From positions 18,729,118 to 18,793,117 of the forward strand of contig NC_083639.1 in NCBI RefSeq assembly GCF_963576545.1: a stretch of DNA of 64,000 bases, read 5' to 3'. Made by a program: the position numbers and the translations under genes. Source of the stretch: Limanda limanda. Its lineage: Eukaryota; Chordata; Actinopteri; Pleuronectiformes; Pleuronectidae. The stretch's first letter is position 1, and each line of letters begins with the position of its first letter. The notes beneath the pieces are model-generated. The model saw only the letters and a program-made list of their open reading frames with translations, was not told the origin of the DNA and made no database searches. Shown one piece after another: positions 13,101-26,429 of the stretch.

Positions 13101-16062
13101 TAAAAGTCTTTATACTGTCACAGGACACAGCAGCTATCCAGTAAAACAAGACTGTTGAGATTCTTTGAGGGTTAGACACTGTAGAAACAGTGAATACCAT
13201 AGGGAGTGGGAGTAAAACTGATAAATCACAGCCTTGAAACAGTTTAAAAGACTTTGCTGGGATTCAAATTAGTGAACGACAACAAGACATTCCTTTTAAC
13301 TTCACGAGCCAAATGCTTTTTTAATGGGAAAAAAACAAATTTGGAAAAACATATTGTCTTTCTTTCTGAGAATGATAAGGCAAATGATGCATGCAAGCTG
13401 AATGTATTGTTAGCAGTCCAGGTCATGGCCTGGGGCTGTCCTGTGCTTGCTTACTAGCAACTGTAAAGCTTGTTAATTGACTTGTTATATCTTGTTTGTT
13501 AACCAGTATGTCAGGCAAGCAATTTCATGGTGACAACAAGAGTTAGATGATACACAGATTTTATTTCTCACTATCTTCACAGCCAAGCTGGCACCTTCCT
13601 TATTTCTAGACAAGCTAAGCTAATATTCTCATGGTAACAGCGAAGGAAAAAGCTAGCCTGCATAGCTCTATTCAAAGTAAAGAAACAAAATCCGCTGAAC
13701 AACCCATTGGTTTCCCCTTCCCTCTTTATGCCAATTCAAGTCAACCAAACTATTGCTTTAAAGTCTATGTCCCGACTTGAGACAACATCTACAATCTTTG
13801 TGATGAACATGCCACTGGTCAATGATAAAGAAAGGTATACTGTTTGATTTGTTTGCCCTATCGTCAAGTGGAAACCGCAAATAGAGTCCTAAGCTTAGTA
13901 GCTTAATAGCAAAGTGTATCCAACACATAAACCCTGCACACCCACAAAAGTGTTTTTAATGACTCGGGCTGATTAGACATGGTCACGTTAAAAATGCTAT
14001 TATACGAATTTATTGCGTTCCAAAACTCAAGTGCCAATAAGAAGGATGACAGGTCAACCAGTCATTCAAATGGTTGCTACAAAATGAACAGGAGGGTGGA
14101 GCTGTCAGTCAAACACAATTTGTCCACACCCTCGTGGTCCTGAGAATGGGAGTAATCAGATAACGCCTGTGTGGGCGGACTGAAGGCATGCACAAGCTTT
14201 AATGAGGCAGGTAGTGCTCAATGTTGGATGAATATTTATTGAATGGAACTACTGATTGATTCAAAATTGACAATTGTCAATTTGGTTATTTGTGTCCAAA
14301 TCCAAACCAAGCCTGATGTAATTCATCTAAGCTGCACTCAGTTTGTATTACTCTGTGCCTGACACACATTGTTATTGCTTGCTTCGCTCGATAACAGACA
14401 TGTGCAGCGTAACAAATCTGCCCAGCCAATGTGACCAACCTGAAACTGAATATCATTTCAGATATTTTTGTCTGACTATGGTTGGTTGATCCAAACTCTA
14501 ATGTGCAGTATTGCACTATAGACACAACATACAGTAAAAGACCAGTCGAGCTTCTCAATGTGCAAATGTTACATTGGAGATGTGTGATACACCAGTGGTG
14601 TTATATATGACCCTCACATGGAAGGTGGAGCTTGTGAATGGGAACTTGTGTACACACTGTACTTTGTGCTCAATTGGTAAAGTCGTGAGAACTCCGTGGT
14701 CAAGCAATGGAAACCTGCATGTGAGCAAGCCAGCAGGTCGAATATTACAGCGATGGGGATCTCAACATTTTTCTGTGACATGTTATAAGGTACAAACTAC
14801 GTTTGGCTATAAATAGAGTATATTAACTTATCAACCAATGAAAAACGTTGTACAAATGTATAAGTTGTGTGTTCAGGGCTTTGTGAAAATCCAAAGTCCA
14901 AGGTTGTGAAGTTTTAAGATCAGCATGTCAACATCAAATCTAAACAGATATTAATGAATTATTGCGATGGTTGCAGAGTGTTTACCTTTTCACCACCTAT
15001 TTGAAATGAATTATTCACCATTCCTTTCTCTGGTTTATTTAACATTTAATGCCTAATGATTTATTCAAACTCTGGGCACATTTTTGAAAGTCGAATAAAC
15101 TGTAGTTGTCTTGTTTGTCTTACCTAAACTGTTGAGAGACAGATACAAATGGACGTTGCTCAGGGCTGTATTGGCCTTTTTTAAGATTTAAGTGGCTGTT
15201 TTGTAATAAATATGCAATAGCGAAGTTCAAAATATGTTCCTGTGTTAACACTGTCAGGTTTTATCTCTCACTGGAAATGTCTGTAATTTCATCGGCCACA
15301 TCTCAGTGGCTGAAAGGAGAAGCCAAGAAGGAAGGAATTGGTATTTGAAGAACAACAAGTTTAAAATAAACTTCAAAATCAGCAGCGTCTGAGTGTATGT
15401 TTGAGCTGAAAAGCAGCATGATGCTCCGGGGTTATCTAATGAATTAAGTACGAAGTGCTGCTAGTCCGTGCCCATGACCATTAGCTGATAGAGAAATTAG
15501 GCCTGCAGGCATTTTTCAGGTTTTGTTCCAGTGTTTGGCCAAGCCACACTCACTCATTAGACAACACAGTAAACTCAGAGCTGGATGGAGGATAATCTCA
15601 CATCATGTTTTAAATAAAAATGCAAACTCAAAGTTGCAGCACAACAGTCAAACAGAAAAACATCAAAACAATTTTAAAAATGTACGTACGCAAGCGACTG
15701 ACCAAATCCATTTGTTTCATTACTGCAAAATGGGATTTGTTGGGGAAATCTTTCTGAAACAGTAGAACTTTCCTTTAAAATGTCCAATTTTAAATATAAA
15801 ATAACACAGGATAGAAGTAAGCACACTCAGGCAGCTGCTTCAGGATGAGGAAAACGGATGATAACACAGACGACTGCACAATATCATAACAGAGATTTAC
15901 AAGAAACACAGTGAATCAGTAGCCATGCTCTGACTTTTTCCACAGACCTGAGTCACGTTTCTTACCTCCTCTCACCCGGTAAGAGCCCTCCTCAGCAGCG
16001 TCCGCCCTCCCTTTGTCTCTCACATCGGCTTTCAACGTCATTTCATCTGCCATCTGGTCCAT
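9935..16062 (-). CDS. mdfic2: MyoD family inhibitor domain-containing protein 2 (three coding exons)
   Basis: The coding sequence joins 16062-15966, 12809-12597 and 10152-9935 (528 nt, 175 residues plus TAG). Both introns have GT-AG borders and both are phase 1; the split codons resolve cleanly (g|aa and g|tt), and exon 2 is a multiple of three. The C-terminus (from about residue 104) resembles the I-mfa domain: it opens DCAGIILNCLFC and closes LDCGLLSAC..GGDCLELAMEASELCF, the pattern seen at the ends of MDFI/MDFIC domains. Proteins with this domain bind and restrain transcription factors such as the MyoD family, and MDFIC has also been linked to PIEZO channels; the role of MDFIC2 itself is little known. 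The N-terminal two thirds are charged and serine-rich. The length is close to the roughly 190 residues I expect for the mammalian protein. The domain has fewer cysteines than MDFI/MDFIC, which favours MDFIC2 over those paralogues. The paralogue assignment is inference; that it is an I-mfa-type gene is well supported. Confidence 0.8.
11340..11700 (+). repeat. Interspersed repeat, copy 1 of a family shared with 26.4 kb
   Basis: It shares ordered blocks with 26430-26720: GTGAAGGGGTA, then AATCAAG.TGGTG..CGCTG.GGGTAAAA, then AATATCTTATTTTA and TTTCAGGAAAATCG. The GTAGGGG and AAGGGGTAG motifs suggest a MITE of the type common in fish. The copies are diverged and carry small indels. Confidence 0.55.
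11860..12107 (+). repeat. Interspersed repeat with TTAAAG..ATAGTT end on the minus strand
   Basis: The segment contains CATGCTAAGCTAGGCAAGC, GTGAATAAGGGTATTTCC and the terminal AAATGTTGAACTATCTCTTT. This order matches a very common teleost repeat I know from other fish genomes. Fragments with the same features occur at 13560-13710, 26990-27175 and 43390-43530. Confidence 0.55.
12597..12809 (-). CDS. mdfic2: mdfic2 middle coding exon
   Basis: The acceptor is a pyrimidine-rich tract ending ..CTCTTACAG, and the donor is GGCG|GTTAGT (non-consensus third base). It is 213 nt and phase 1 at both ends, encoding residues 33-104. The product is low-complexity: acidic first, then a basic, serine-rich stretch (SLKMYLRRSSSKASSSTES) that looks disordered and phosphorylatable. 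Confidence 0.75.
12810..15965 (-). other. mdfic2 intron
   Basis: About 3.2 kb. A degraded copy of a common fish interspersed repeat (AAGCTAGCCTGC, AACAAAATCCGC) lies at about 13560-13710. Nothing else coding or RNA-like was recognised. Confidence 0.55.
13560..13710 (-). repeat. Fragment of the same teleost interspersed repeat
   Basis: It includes GACAAGCTAAGCTAAT and AAAAGCTAGCCTGCATAGCT, followed by AACAAAATCCGC, the internal part of the repeat family described at 11860-12107. No termini are preserved. Confidence 0.45.
15966..16062 (-). CDS. mdfic2: mdfic2 first coding exon
   Basis: It starts at ATG 16062-16060 in the context gatgcaATGG, a fair Kozak match, giving MDQMADEMTLK... The reading frame is open upstream to 16176, but the upstream residues look like untranslated sequence, and the Met-Asp-Gln start is the natural one. 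It ends GAG|GTAAGA, a strong donor, after one base of codon 33. Upstream non-coding exons may exist but I could not place them. Confidence 0.7.
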
Positions 16063-17129
16063 TGCATCACAAATAGAGAATGTACTAAGTATGACAAACC
16101 GGATTACCTCAAACCAAAAACATGAGGCTCCACACAACTCAGGCCAATGTGAGTCAACGTCTGACACCGAAACCACAGCTCGGTGTCTCCGTGCTCATGT
16201 CAGCTCTCAGGATGTGTCATAGTCTTCTGGTCCTGGCTGTGGAGGAAGCTTTTCACTTCGGCAAAGCGGAGAGCATCCAGGACAAAGTATCCTTTACATT
16301 GCACAGGGTCCATTTGGCCTGCTGCCTACTGTACTGTAAACCTCTCTGATGTTCCAGTGACGTTGGCAAAAAATACTGGAGATCTGCTCTGATCACAGCA
16401 TCAAGGAGACAAAGTCAGAAACATTTTATTAGTGTGAGTAAGTCTCGCCCTTTAAGTGAAAATGAAGCTTAAGGCAAAGCATCACATCATAAAAGGAAAC
16501 ATCACTTTAAAATATCAGTCACTCTACTAGAGAAGTGCTCGTTCTAAACCTGCCTGTTCGTAAGGTTCTGTTCTCTTGTCCTGAATTATTCCTTGTCATT
16601 AGTGAGTCCTCCTCAAAGAGTTCTACAATATACTGTGACTTTTTATTGTTATGTGTATAGTCTATAGTGCAGACTGAAGTGAGACAATTTTGTGTTCATC
16701 CTAACCCTAACCTATTTCTTATGTATTTTTATGTTTGATAGTCAATGTTCTTATTAAAATTAAACTGAATGTGCTTCATTGGATGACGAAGGAATGAGCA
16801 CCGGCAAACACCCGTTAATGTCTGTGCTGGTCTGATGTGGTGAGTTCCAATGCCAATGACTGTTGTTTATCTGAGGACTTGGAAGAGGACATGTTCAGCT
16901 CAGACGGCAGACTGAACGCATTCTTCCCCGTTCGCACTGACTGCTACAGAGCCGGGTCACCTGTTCATTACATTTTTATCTAATAGTATTGCGTGTCCAC
17001 ATCACACAAAAATTACCACTTTACTTCCTTGAGTCATTAGGAAGATACATGCCAAGTGGGTATTTTTTGAGGATACCAATTATTGTAAAGAGAAGAAACA
17101 CATTCCACATATAAACATAGTTCCTGTAT

Positions 17130-17167
<38 letters not shown>

Positions 17168-18917
17168 CATCTCAGTCCCTGCTTCGAGGCAGTGTTTCTG
17201 CTGAACATATTTATGAGGCAGCGAGTGCCAGTTTGTTTGTTGGGGTGAAACATGCGGTGAAACATGCGTAGCGAGCTGCATTCAAATTTCTCCCAATACA
17301 AGCCAACCAATTTACTCTAATTAGGCTCAACACTAGAGTTGCATTTTAATGGACGCCCCGCTGTGTTTGCATATGTTTAGAGAACAAGAGCCATGTTAAT
17401 TGAAAAATTAAGATGTGAGAGTATTTGTCTACTGAGCTCCCACTATGCTGCGCTCAGTGTAAATATAACTCCTGAAGGTAACTTCCACAGAGAGTGTCTA
17501 ATGCTTTCTTCCCTCCTCCTCCTCCTCCTCTTGTTTTCTTTATGTTGTGTTGATGATATAATGTGATATAGATACAAAACGAATCTTGTGCTCTCATGTT
17601 CAGTAATGACCGATGAAGAATAGTGATGATGTGACGACATCCTATTGTCACTCTGTTGCTCTCATTGTTTCTCACTGACACAACTGGTTTTAAGTCATTA
17701 TTCGACATCAATGACACCGTCGCCGAGGTTCAGCAGGTTATGCTTTAGTTTGGGCTCCTGTAAATCAGTGGTTGACACTTTCCATTGAAGCTTTTCCCAA
17801 AGCAGAGTGAAGTGACAGCCTGAGATCAAGTTCAGCTACTAAGTCTAAATGACAGCTTTCACACCCCCTTTTACCTCACTTACACTCCACTCCATTATTT
17901 ACAGCTCTAAACAAGCACACGTACACATTCTCTGCTGCTTCTCATGTTAGCTTGTGTTTATCTGCTGTTTCTGGCAGTGAACAAGCTTTCCCTGCTTTTT
18001 CAACGTATTTACAGTCAAAGGACTTGAGGTGGGATTACTTATTTTTGTTGTTTGGTTAAACCAACAGGCAAACAATGATCATTTGGATCTAACCTCACTG
18101 AAACAGAGCAAAGGGAAACAGTGCTGGATTTAAAATTGAATGGAGCATAATGGTGATACAGCTTCATGTATGTTAGGCCTTGTCTACACTTCAACAAACA
18201 TTTTTTTCAATGATTAAAAAAAAGAAAAATCTCTGTCCACACGACCTTTGTTTCACAAAATATATCCGTCAAGACACAAACACAAGAACGACTACAAATA
18301 CTCAAACAGGAATGCCAGGCCAGTAGTTGGCTGTTGAGAAGAACACTCAACAGCCAGTGGTCCAAGTGACACTGGGAGAGGCAGACACCTGTCTGTAATG
18401 TGGTGCAGTGATGCCATTGTTGTTTGTTTGCGACATTTGCACAAAGCAACAGTGCGCATTAAGGAAGTTAACGTAAACTAACTCAAATCTTGTGCATATG
18501 GACGGGAGTCCGAAACTCAGAGGAAAGAGTTTGTATTGCATTAGTGCAGGACAGGGAGTTACAATGAAATGACAAAAGGCTTGAATGCTGCATTGAAGTG
18601 ATATACAATCAACTCATTCAAGACAATAAACTCATCTAAAAAGGGGTTTAATGGAAGTAATATCTTTATCTTATTTTTGCACTTTAATCAAGAATAAAGA
18701 GGTTATTTGTATACATGCAAGTACCAAGCATATTGTAAGTCTTCAGTGGTACTCAAACATTTTAGCCATGACCTATCTTTTGTGAGAAGTTGTTAGAAAG
18801 AGAAATGACAGAAAATATATAAAAATTGATTTGAATTTCCAATTGGCTGGTGGGTTATATTGACGGAAACACTGATGACTGCAGTGTCAAGAAAAAAGTG
18901 AACCATGAGATACTCAC
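16063..18917. other. Upstream of mdfic2, non-coding
   Basis: This would hold the promoter and any 5' non-coding exons of mdfic2. I could not place a transcription start. A short (CA)n lies at 17139-17166. The segment at about 18174-18330 (GTCTACACTTC ... TCTGTCCACACGACC) has the look of a decayed DNA-transposon end, but I found no clean inverted partner. Confidence 0.4.
17139..17166 (+). repeat. (CA)n microsatellite
   Basis: About 14 CA units. Confidence 0.95.
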
Positions 18918-19230
18918 AGAAATTATCTTATTTCCTCCCTTGTCCAGATCACCTTGGAAGGACAACTTAACAATTTCAGCATGTGTGGCCCTGGCAGGTG
19001 CTGCATTGAACTGAATGGAAGTTTTTTTTTGTGGTTTCAGTAAGGAGTCTTAGTTTGTTGAACATGCTGCCGGTGCAGAGGTCCTCTTTGTCCCTTAATG
19101 AGTTCCACAGAGAATAAGTGTCATAGTTGGCTATGGCGATGGGAGCAGACTCCCATGTCACCTTGAGGCCGGCGAAGACAAAGGGAAGACGGCACTTGAT
19201 TTCATATTCACTCCATTCTTTTACAAATAG
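18918..19230 (-). pseudogene. Unrecognised coding-like exon with a homopolymer frameshift
   Basis: Read on the minus strand from 19230, the frame is open for about 67 codons with protein-like composition (EWSEYEIKCRLPFVFAG and TWESAPIAIANYDTYSLW). It then meets a run of nine A (T9 at 19022-19030), after which it drifts into LQ-poor filler and stops near 18976. The next frame continues open from the same run for another 36 codons (for example ATHAEIVKLSFQGDLDKGG) and ends exactly at TCT|GTGAGT, a strong donor. Together this looks like one exon carrying a one-base indel in the A run, either a pseudogene or a sequencing error. The left acceptor is poor and I do not recognise the family. It lies about 2.9 kb upstream of mdfic2 on the same strand; no partner exon was found. 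Confidence 0.4.
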
Positions 19231-22200
19231 TTAACCCGGGTGGGCCAAGTTTAATGTCATAGGCCGATGTCATTATACTTAGATAAATAAAATATGCATT
19301 TCTATAAATACAACACATGGAAAAGCAACCCCTTAATATAATATGGGTGGCATGTTGAATATTGTAAGATAATAATCACATAAATGTTGATTCTTATTCC
19401 CTAATGCCTACTTTTACTTTTATTTAAATAAGATCATCCTTGCATGTAAACACTTTACAATGAAAATACTGATCATTGAGAAAATGTATTTATATCCGTT
19501 CACATTTAATTTTACATAGTGTTAATAGGTTGTAACAACCTGTACATTAAATCAAATTAGAAACGACTAGAGAATATTTGTTGTTAATTAGACAGTAAAC
19601 AAACACATTTGCCCCTAATAACAACAGCTATCAGAGCATTGAATGTGATGTTATCTAACACCAGCAGTTACCTATGGAGGCCACTTCCAGGCCATTGCAT
19701 TATTTCCTCTGTTTGATACTTAAGATGTGACTTATGATATATTTATACAGATCTGCACTGCAAAATAAAGTTAAATCTGTTATTTCCTTACTGTTAGATA
19801 TTTTTCAGACTCAACCTATCATTTCTTGTTTTGTCTAATTTGATATGAAGCACGGCTTGTTAGGTTTTTATTTAAAAAAGTAATCAAATAAATAATTTTT
19901 TACCACAATGCATTATTAAAGTAATGGCAAACTCAAAATGTGCTTATATTTAATGACTTGATTTACACAGTTATTCAGTTATTCAAAACATTCAAAATTC
20001 ATAGTGTTTTAGGGACAGACTTCTCTTATCAGTTTTCAAATAAACTTACTTTAAACTTTAGTGCTAAAGACTTGGAAAAACTTTAGTGCAAAATAGCCTG
20101 CGAGAGCTACTTCTTCACAGCATTAGGTGATAATCCTGAAAAATCACCTCTGGGAACCTGAGACACGCATGAGAAAGGATGAAATATGAAATCAAACAAT
20201 CCCTCTCTGACAGACTGACTGCTCCACTACTGGTGAAGAACTTTAAGAGTATACATTGCTGCAGTTATTAATGGGCTTCATTAACTACCACAGAGTTTCC
20301 CGTGGAGCAGCTTGTTCTGATCCACTTAAAGTGCTGTACCTTAAAGCAGAGCTCACCTTGTGTGCTCTAGGGAGTGTTTCTGCTCAGCCCATTAAGAACA
20401 CAATAATTCATTTTGGAGATCATTTTGCTCTAATTGAACATGTCTGGTATATTCAAGTTTTGCCACATCTTCGAGGACACCTGCCTACCTTTATGACAGC
20501 CCAGAAGGGCGGGGGTGAGACACTCCTGCTGCTTGTCACGGAGGGAAGAAATCACAGTTTCCAAATTAAGATTGCAGATAAATGACCTTACAAAGCAAAG
20601 GAAATCAAAGAAGTATGGGAATGGGGTAAATTGGATTCCTTGGCGTCAAACAGTATATGACTTAAACCAACTGGGGATTCTCTCCACAGTGGAGGAAGTG
20701 AGAGTGTCCTTAGGCAACAGTCCCTCCTGGGACCTCAGGATGATCCATGGGGTGTTCGGAAAAAGCCTTGAAGTTATTCAACCCACTAAAAGGCTAAATA
20801 GATTTTTTTTTTCTATTAACATTTAGGCGTATTGTTCTGATTTCAGAGCTTCTATACTGGTTTCAGGCGATCTATTTCATTTTACTCAGTCAATACTCTG
20901 TATTTAATTTGCATAGCTGAAAGGTTCATTAATGTCTGAGGTCTCATTGTGTCACACTTGATATTAACAATGATCAAACAATAGTAAACCTGAGAAATCT
21001 CTGCTTAAATTATATCATTAATTATCGCTGTTACACTCATTCTCAAAATATTTCTAAGTATATTTTTTAGAATATATCTTTAAATAGTAGTCTCGGCCAA
21101 AACACTTCCCACTTGGCTTCTAAAAATAGAGCTGGGTATCATTTTTCAATCCTATTACTGATATGAATCCAACATTTAAGTGAACAAAATACAATCTTTG
21201 GAAAAAAAACATATAAGCTTCCAAATATCAAAAAAATATGTTCAACTGGAAGAAAAGTAATGAATGAACACATCCAAGTCTTGTCCTGTAATATGAGAGA
21301 CTTTACTGAACCTAAATTTCAGCAAACAAATATTGTTAATGAAAAATCCTCTCTCTCAGAGCTGTAAAGAACTCTCAATATAGTTATAATATAAATGTGT
21401 TTTTATAATTTGGTTTAGGTCGAAGTCTTATACGAGTAATACAATGTTAATGAATGCAGAGTTTCATTATTCAGATAGTTCAAATAATAATTATTAACAA
21501 TAATGAAATAATGTCCAAATCAGCATTCAATACATTTGTAGCTTGACTCCATCTTACAAGACCAAATGCAGCACCAAACTTGACATGATGTCTTTGCTAT
21601 AGTTTCAGACTGATGCAGTTGTCATTTACGTGTCCAGTGCAAATGCACTTGTGCTCAACTGGTCCTATGGGTGTGTTGCTCTTAAAATCATTTTGCGGTG
21701 AAGTGCATTGTTGGTGCATTGACCCGGTAGAAAGCATTTGTGCTGTTGGCCAAAGAAACCCTGGTCTGTTTGAGATTTCAGTTTGCCAAGCAGATCTGTT
21801 TCCGATGCAGAGAAGCCTGCTCTCTCACTACCTGGCAAATACGCGATTAATGGGAAAATGTGCTCTGCTGTGTTAATGCATATAACATAAAAAAAGCATT
21901 TATGATTAATTGGAGTACAAGCTTTGAACCATGTGCCTGGTGCAGCAACCTTTTTACCACTGAACTATAGCATGATAGCATTGATTTCGACACACCCTAA
22001 ATGTATTTGAGCCATATCTGCTTTCGACCATGAATTTACGAACAACGTGGATTTGGCTTCTTGGCTAAAAGTTGCCAAAGTACACATCATCCAGATATAG
22101 AGCAAAATAAGCTTCATATAAAATGTACGGGTCTGACCTACAGCTGCAAAATTCTTCATGAGATAACTGACTAGCTAGTTCCCATCCAGGCCTTGTCTGC

Positions 22201-22960
22201 TCTTTTGCGCTGACCAGGTAGCATTGTCATTTTTTCATATAATTTAAGTATTAAGTCGATGGCACATATAAACCTGAACTTTATATTTAGGTTGAAATGC
22301 TCATGAAACTCCATTTTTACAAGAAAATGTAAAATGACTGGTCTGTAGCTTCACAGACACATGGTGAGAAATATCCATTATTACAGACCATTTTGCTCCT
22401 TTAGATAATCAGTGCTGGCACTGACTCAAGCCCTGCTCCACAGGCTAAACGCTTGAATTGATCATTGATGCTTTCTCACCAATAAGCAGTTTAAAATGAC
22501 TAATTGGGGGGGGCTAAGAGTAGACCGCACTTTAGTGTAATGATGATATGACATCAGACGTTTTCTGTAAAGCATTGTCTTGTTGTTATTGGGAAAGACA
22601 GATTATGATTGGCTTTAGTCAGTGCACATTATGAGATGCTCCTTAAGTAGTGTTCATAAAGCAAAGCTCCTTGCTGTGTCAGAGTGATAATAAGGGTAGT
22701 GATTCATATATACTTTAGGAGTCAAGGGGAGCACCCTGTTAGACCTGTATTTTATTTTATTTGTCCTTGCTGTTGGGATCACGGACCTCGTGCTTTCTTT
22801 GTCCCCACATACAGTACATCAGACAGTAAGTTCTGTCTGTCATTGATATGCCAGCTCTGTTTTCACACATTGTCATTTTATCTTTCTCATTACTGTCATT
22901 ACTACAGGCACAGATAGATCTCATTACAAGGGTAATTCGGACAAACATAAAATCTGCGCG

Positions 22961-22974
22961 CCCCCCCCCCCCCC
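22961..22974 (+). repeat. C14 homopolymer
   Basis: Fourteen consecutive C follow a GCGCG step. Runs of this kind are prone to length error in sequencing. Confidence 0.9.
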
Positions 22975-25900
22975 GCTTTAAGTTGGATATCTTTCAAAGT
23001 AGATAACCGCCGTGTTAGGTCCACAACAGCTGTTAATGTTTCATGATAATATAGCTTTATTCCCACTGATAATCTTTCTGACTTTGTTTCTTTTGATGGC
23101 AAATTAAAATGGAAAATTACTATGACTTCAAATGGGTCTACTTTCTCTGGATGTGCACCTGCACACATGCACATGAGGTTCAGTGTAATGTGCATGCACG
23201 CGGACACCCGCTAGCTTGAGCGTGCACACACTCGAACATCGGAGCGCACATGCACCCCTTTATGTTGAGCTGGCACCAACTTCTGATATGATTTTATTTT
23301 TAGCCAGTCGTCTTTTCTGTCGGAGCCCCATGAAGTCTTTTCCATCTACAACTTAGTTCCTCGGCCAAATATTGACTTTGGGATCTGATTATTAAGCAAT
23401 TTCCACAAAACTTCAAATTGCTATCTGAACAATTATTTTAAAGACGTTACAAGACCCAGTAGACCCCCAAGGTCCTGAAACTGATTATGCAAAAAGATAA
23501 TTGCTATGAAGATTTAAAAAGAATGAAATTGGTTTGACAAACCTATAAGTTGTTAACTACTGCTCACTGCAAAAGAATACATTTGCTGACAAGGCCACAA
23601 AGAGCCGGAGCAGAAGAGGCTTTTCCCCGTGCGCTCAGGTGGGCGGGAGGTAACGCTCTCTTTATTATCACAGCTAATGGCGTTCCAGATCTGTCCTCAA
23701 TTATACAGGATGAGATGAACTATTAATTAATAATTCTTCTGATAGATAAATTGTGCCATGTTCAGCAGATGTGACTTCTTAGAGATGAGAGGCGACCCAT
23801 ATGGATGCTATTGACCAACAGTGGCCCCGTTCCGTGTCGGCCTTTATAGATGTGTGAGCTTCAGCTCAGCTTGACACATTGTTATGTCCCTGTCCCCCTG
23901 TCCTGCTTTAACTGCCCACGTACCATCAGCAGGCGTCCATGTTTGCCTGATTTACTGAGTGCAAAGCCAATGTTGCATAATTTGTGTTTTAAGAAAAGAT
24001 ATTAATCCTTCTTCACAATGTGGAAAATGGTTATTTTTTTCCTCGTATAGGTTAAACGTACACTGCCTGAAAAATGACACATCCTCAAGGTACTTTTGAG
24101 CAAAGGCTGAGTTGTATAATTTTCCCATAAGCTCGGAGTGTTTAAGTGTAGAAAGGAGGAATTATATGGCTCTGAATGGCTTCCTTAATAGTGATATCAC
24201 TTCCTAGAACAAAAGGAGGCGGCTCCGCGAGGAGCCGGGGAGTGCAAACGCAAGCTCGATCGGCCATTTCCGCAGCTTCCATTAAGGTCATGCACTGCGC
24301 CACCGTGCCAGAGAGTGCATGAGTGACAACACGGCCAAGACGAATGGAGCACTCTCCCACAAACCTCGTTAAGACTGAAATCACCGAAAAAATAATAGTT
24401 ATTAAATTAATTGCAGTCATAATCTCGTAAAATATATGTCAAAAAATTATATGCAGTTCGATTAACACATAACATGGGTGTCAAATATGTAATAAAACTC
24501 TGATCAATAAAACAATAACCATGTTGTTAAAAGCAGTCATTGAAAGGTGTTGCTGGCAGTGGGCTCCAGGGGTGAGCAACCCTTTTAATATAAACGGATT
24601 TCATCTTTCCACCATGTCACCTAAATCACCTCAATGTTTGTGTATACAATTAAAATAAGATAATAAATTGCAGCAATGGATGGATTGTGAGCGCTCCCTT
24701 CGACCCCATACATCAGGCTGTGTCAGTGGCCCAGAAAATGCATGTCTAACAATCTGTTGATTACAATGTGGTGTGAGCCCAGGCCCCGCTCGGGGAGGGT
24801 GATGACTGTTGCAGGATACATTATTTTAACATATTGTTATGTTTAAATCGATAAGTTCTAAACGAGCGCTAACGACTGCTATTAATTAAACTTTGAGAAT
24901 CTTTTATTAGAAAAGTTACCTCTTGTGCACTTGATTTAATGAATGGTTTATAATTTCATTTTGTTGGCCCTGACCATTATGCCCAAACGACTGGTCTTTT
25001 ATCTTGAAAAGAAATGAGGCAAGGCATAGTTTATTTGCTTTGCACAGACGATGATAACGCGTCAGTTGAAGGGCATATTTGTTTAAAAGCCTTGGAGGAG
25101 TAACGGTGACTAGTTCTTGATACAGTTTGCCTGCCTTGAGACCATATTGAAACAATTTTCCTTCCCCCCTTCTCTCCTCCTATTTGGCCCTTGAGATATT
25201 TCTTTTTTTTATCAGTGTGTTTATATGAAATCATTTGAGTGGGCATGTCAATTTGGAAATGAAATTGTCTGTGCAAGGGAATTATTCAGATTGCAAATTA
25301 ATGGTATTGCAATTAAAACTTGGGAGTTACAGTATTTGGTAACAATTATGATAATGACTCTAGCTGGAGGTGTGAATTTCACAAGTGGATGGAGGCGGGG
25401 CTGACTGTTAACATGATCGCTGCGCTGGAAAGCTAGCGGTAGCAAGGCTGTTCTCCTCTCTGTAATAATATGTTTCTTTTAATAGAGCATTGCAACTGAG
25501 AAAATACCATAGCCTCTGCTCAGGAGAATGTGTGTAATTCCATTACTGGACATAGATAAACTGCTTTTTGTGATATTTTTCACGTATATTATCTGAAGCT
25601 GCACTGACTGAACGTGTCCTACATTGTGCTGTGGTAATAGAGTGGTTTATCAGCTCATGTTGAGAGTAGCTATAGGCTAAGTATGGTTGAGAGTCACAAT
25701 TACCAACAGACACAACATGCTGTTTGTCTGCACATGATTAATGCGCTGGATCAATGTGGGCCGCCAGAAAGAAGCAGGGTGATGGAAGATTCCTTCCTGT
25801 TTTCTCTTTTTTCTTTCTACACACACTGCTATCAACCAAATTGGATGATCAGTGGGGGAATTCTCCCTCTCTCTGGGGTTTTCACTGTGGTTTGTAGATT

Positions 25901-26429
25901 TTGCCTTCAGGTTTGAAATTCACTCAAACCGGAGAAGTCCTTTATCCAGAGACTGATTTTTTTTTCAATTGAGCATTAAGCGGGGGTTCAGATGGGGAGA
26001 AACAGAAGCCTTTTTTTTAAGCAGGGGAACAGTGTTTATTCTGTTACTTGTAATCCCATGTCAGCCAGGATAAATCCTAAATACCTGTATAGAGATACTA
26101 CAGGCCTACGTGAGAGCTAAACTATCTGTGGTTAAGATTTATCTCCTCTGAACACCCACAAACTGAGCTAAATTATGTATATTTTAAATGCTTGTATTTC
26201 CTTTTATAATTATGTGGATGGACATTTCTGCATCGGATAAATACTCTTGATCATTTTCTTGCTGAGAATTAGATGAGAAGATTCATATCTCACATGCCTA
26301 TGCCCATTAAATACGAAGCGGTATCTATAAGCTGGTTATATTAGCTTAGCATTAAGCTAGCCGACAACAGTGTATGTAGTGTAATTGTGTTCAGCTCAGC
26401 CTCCGGACTGAATTTAAGGGCCCAATTCA

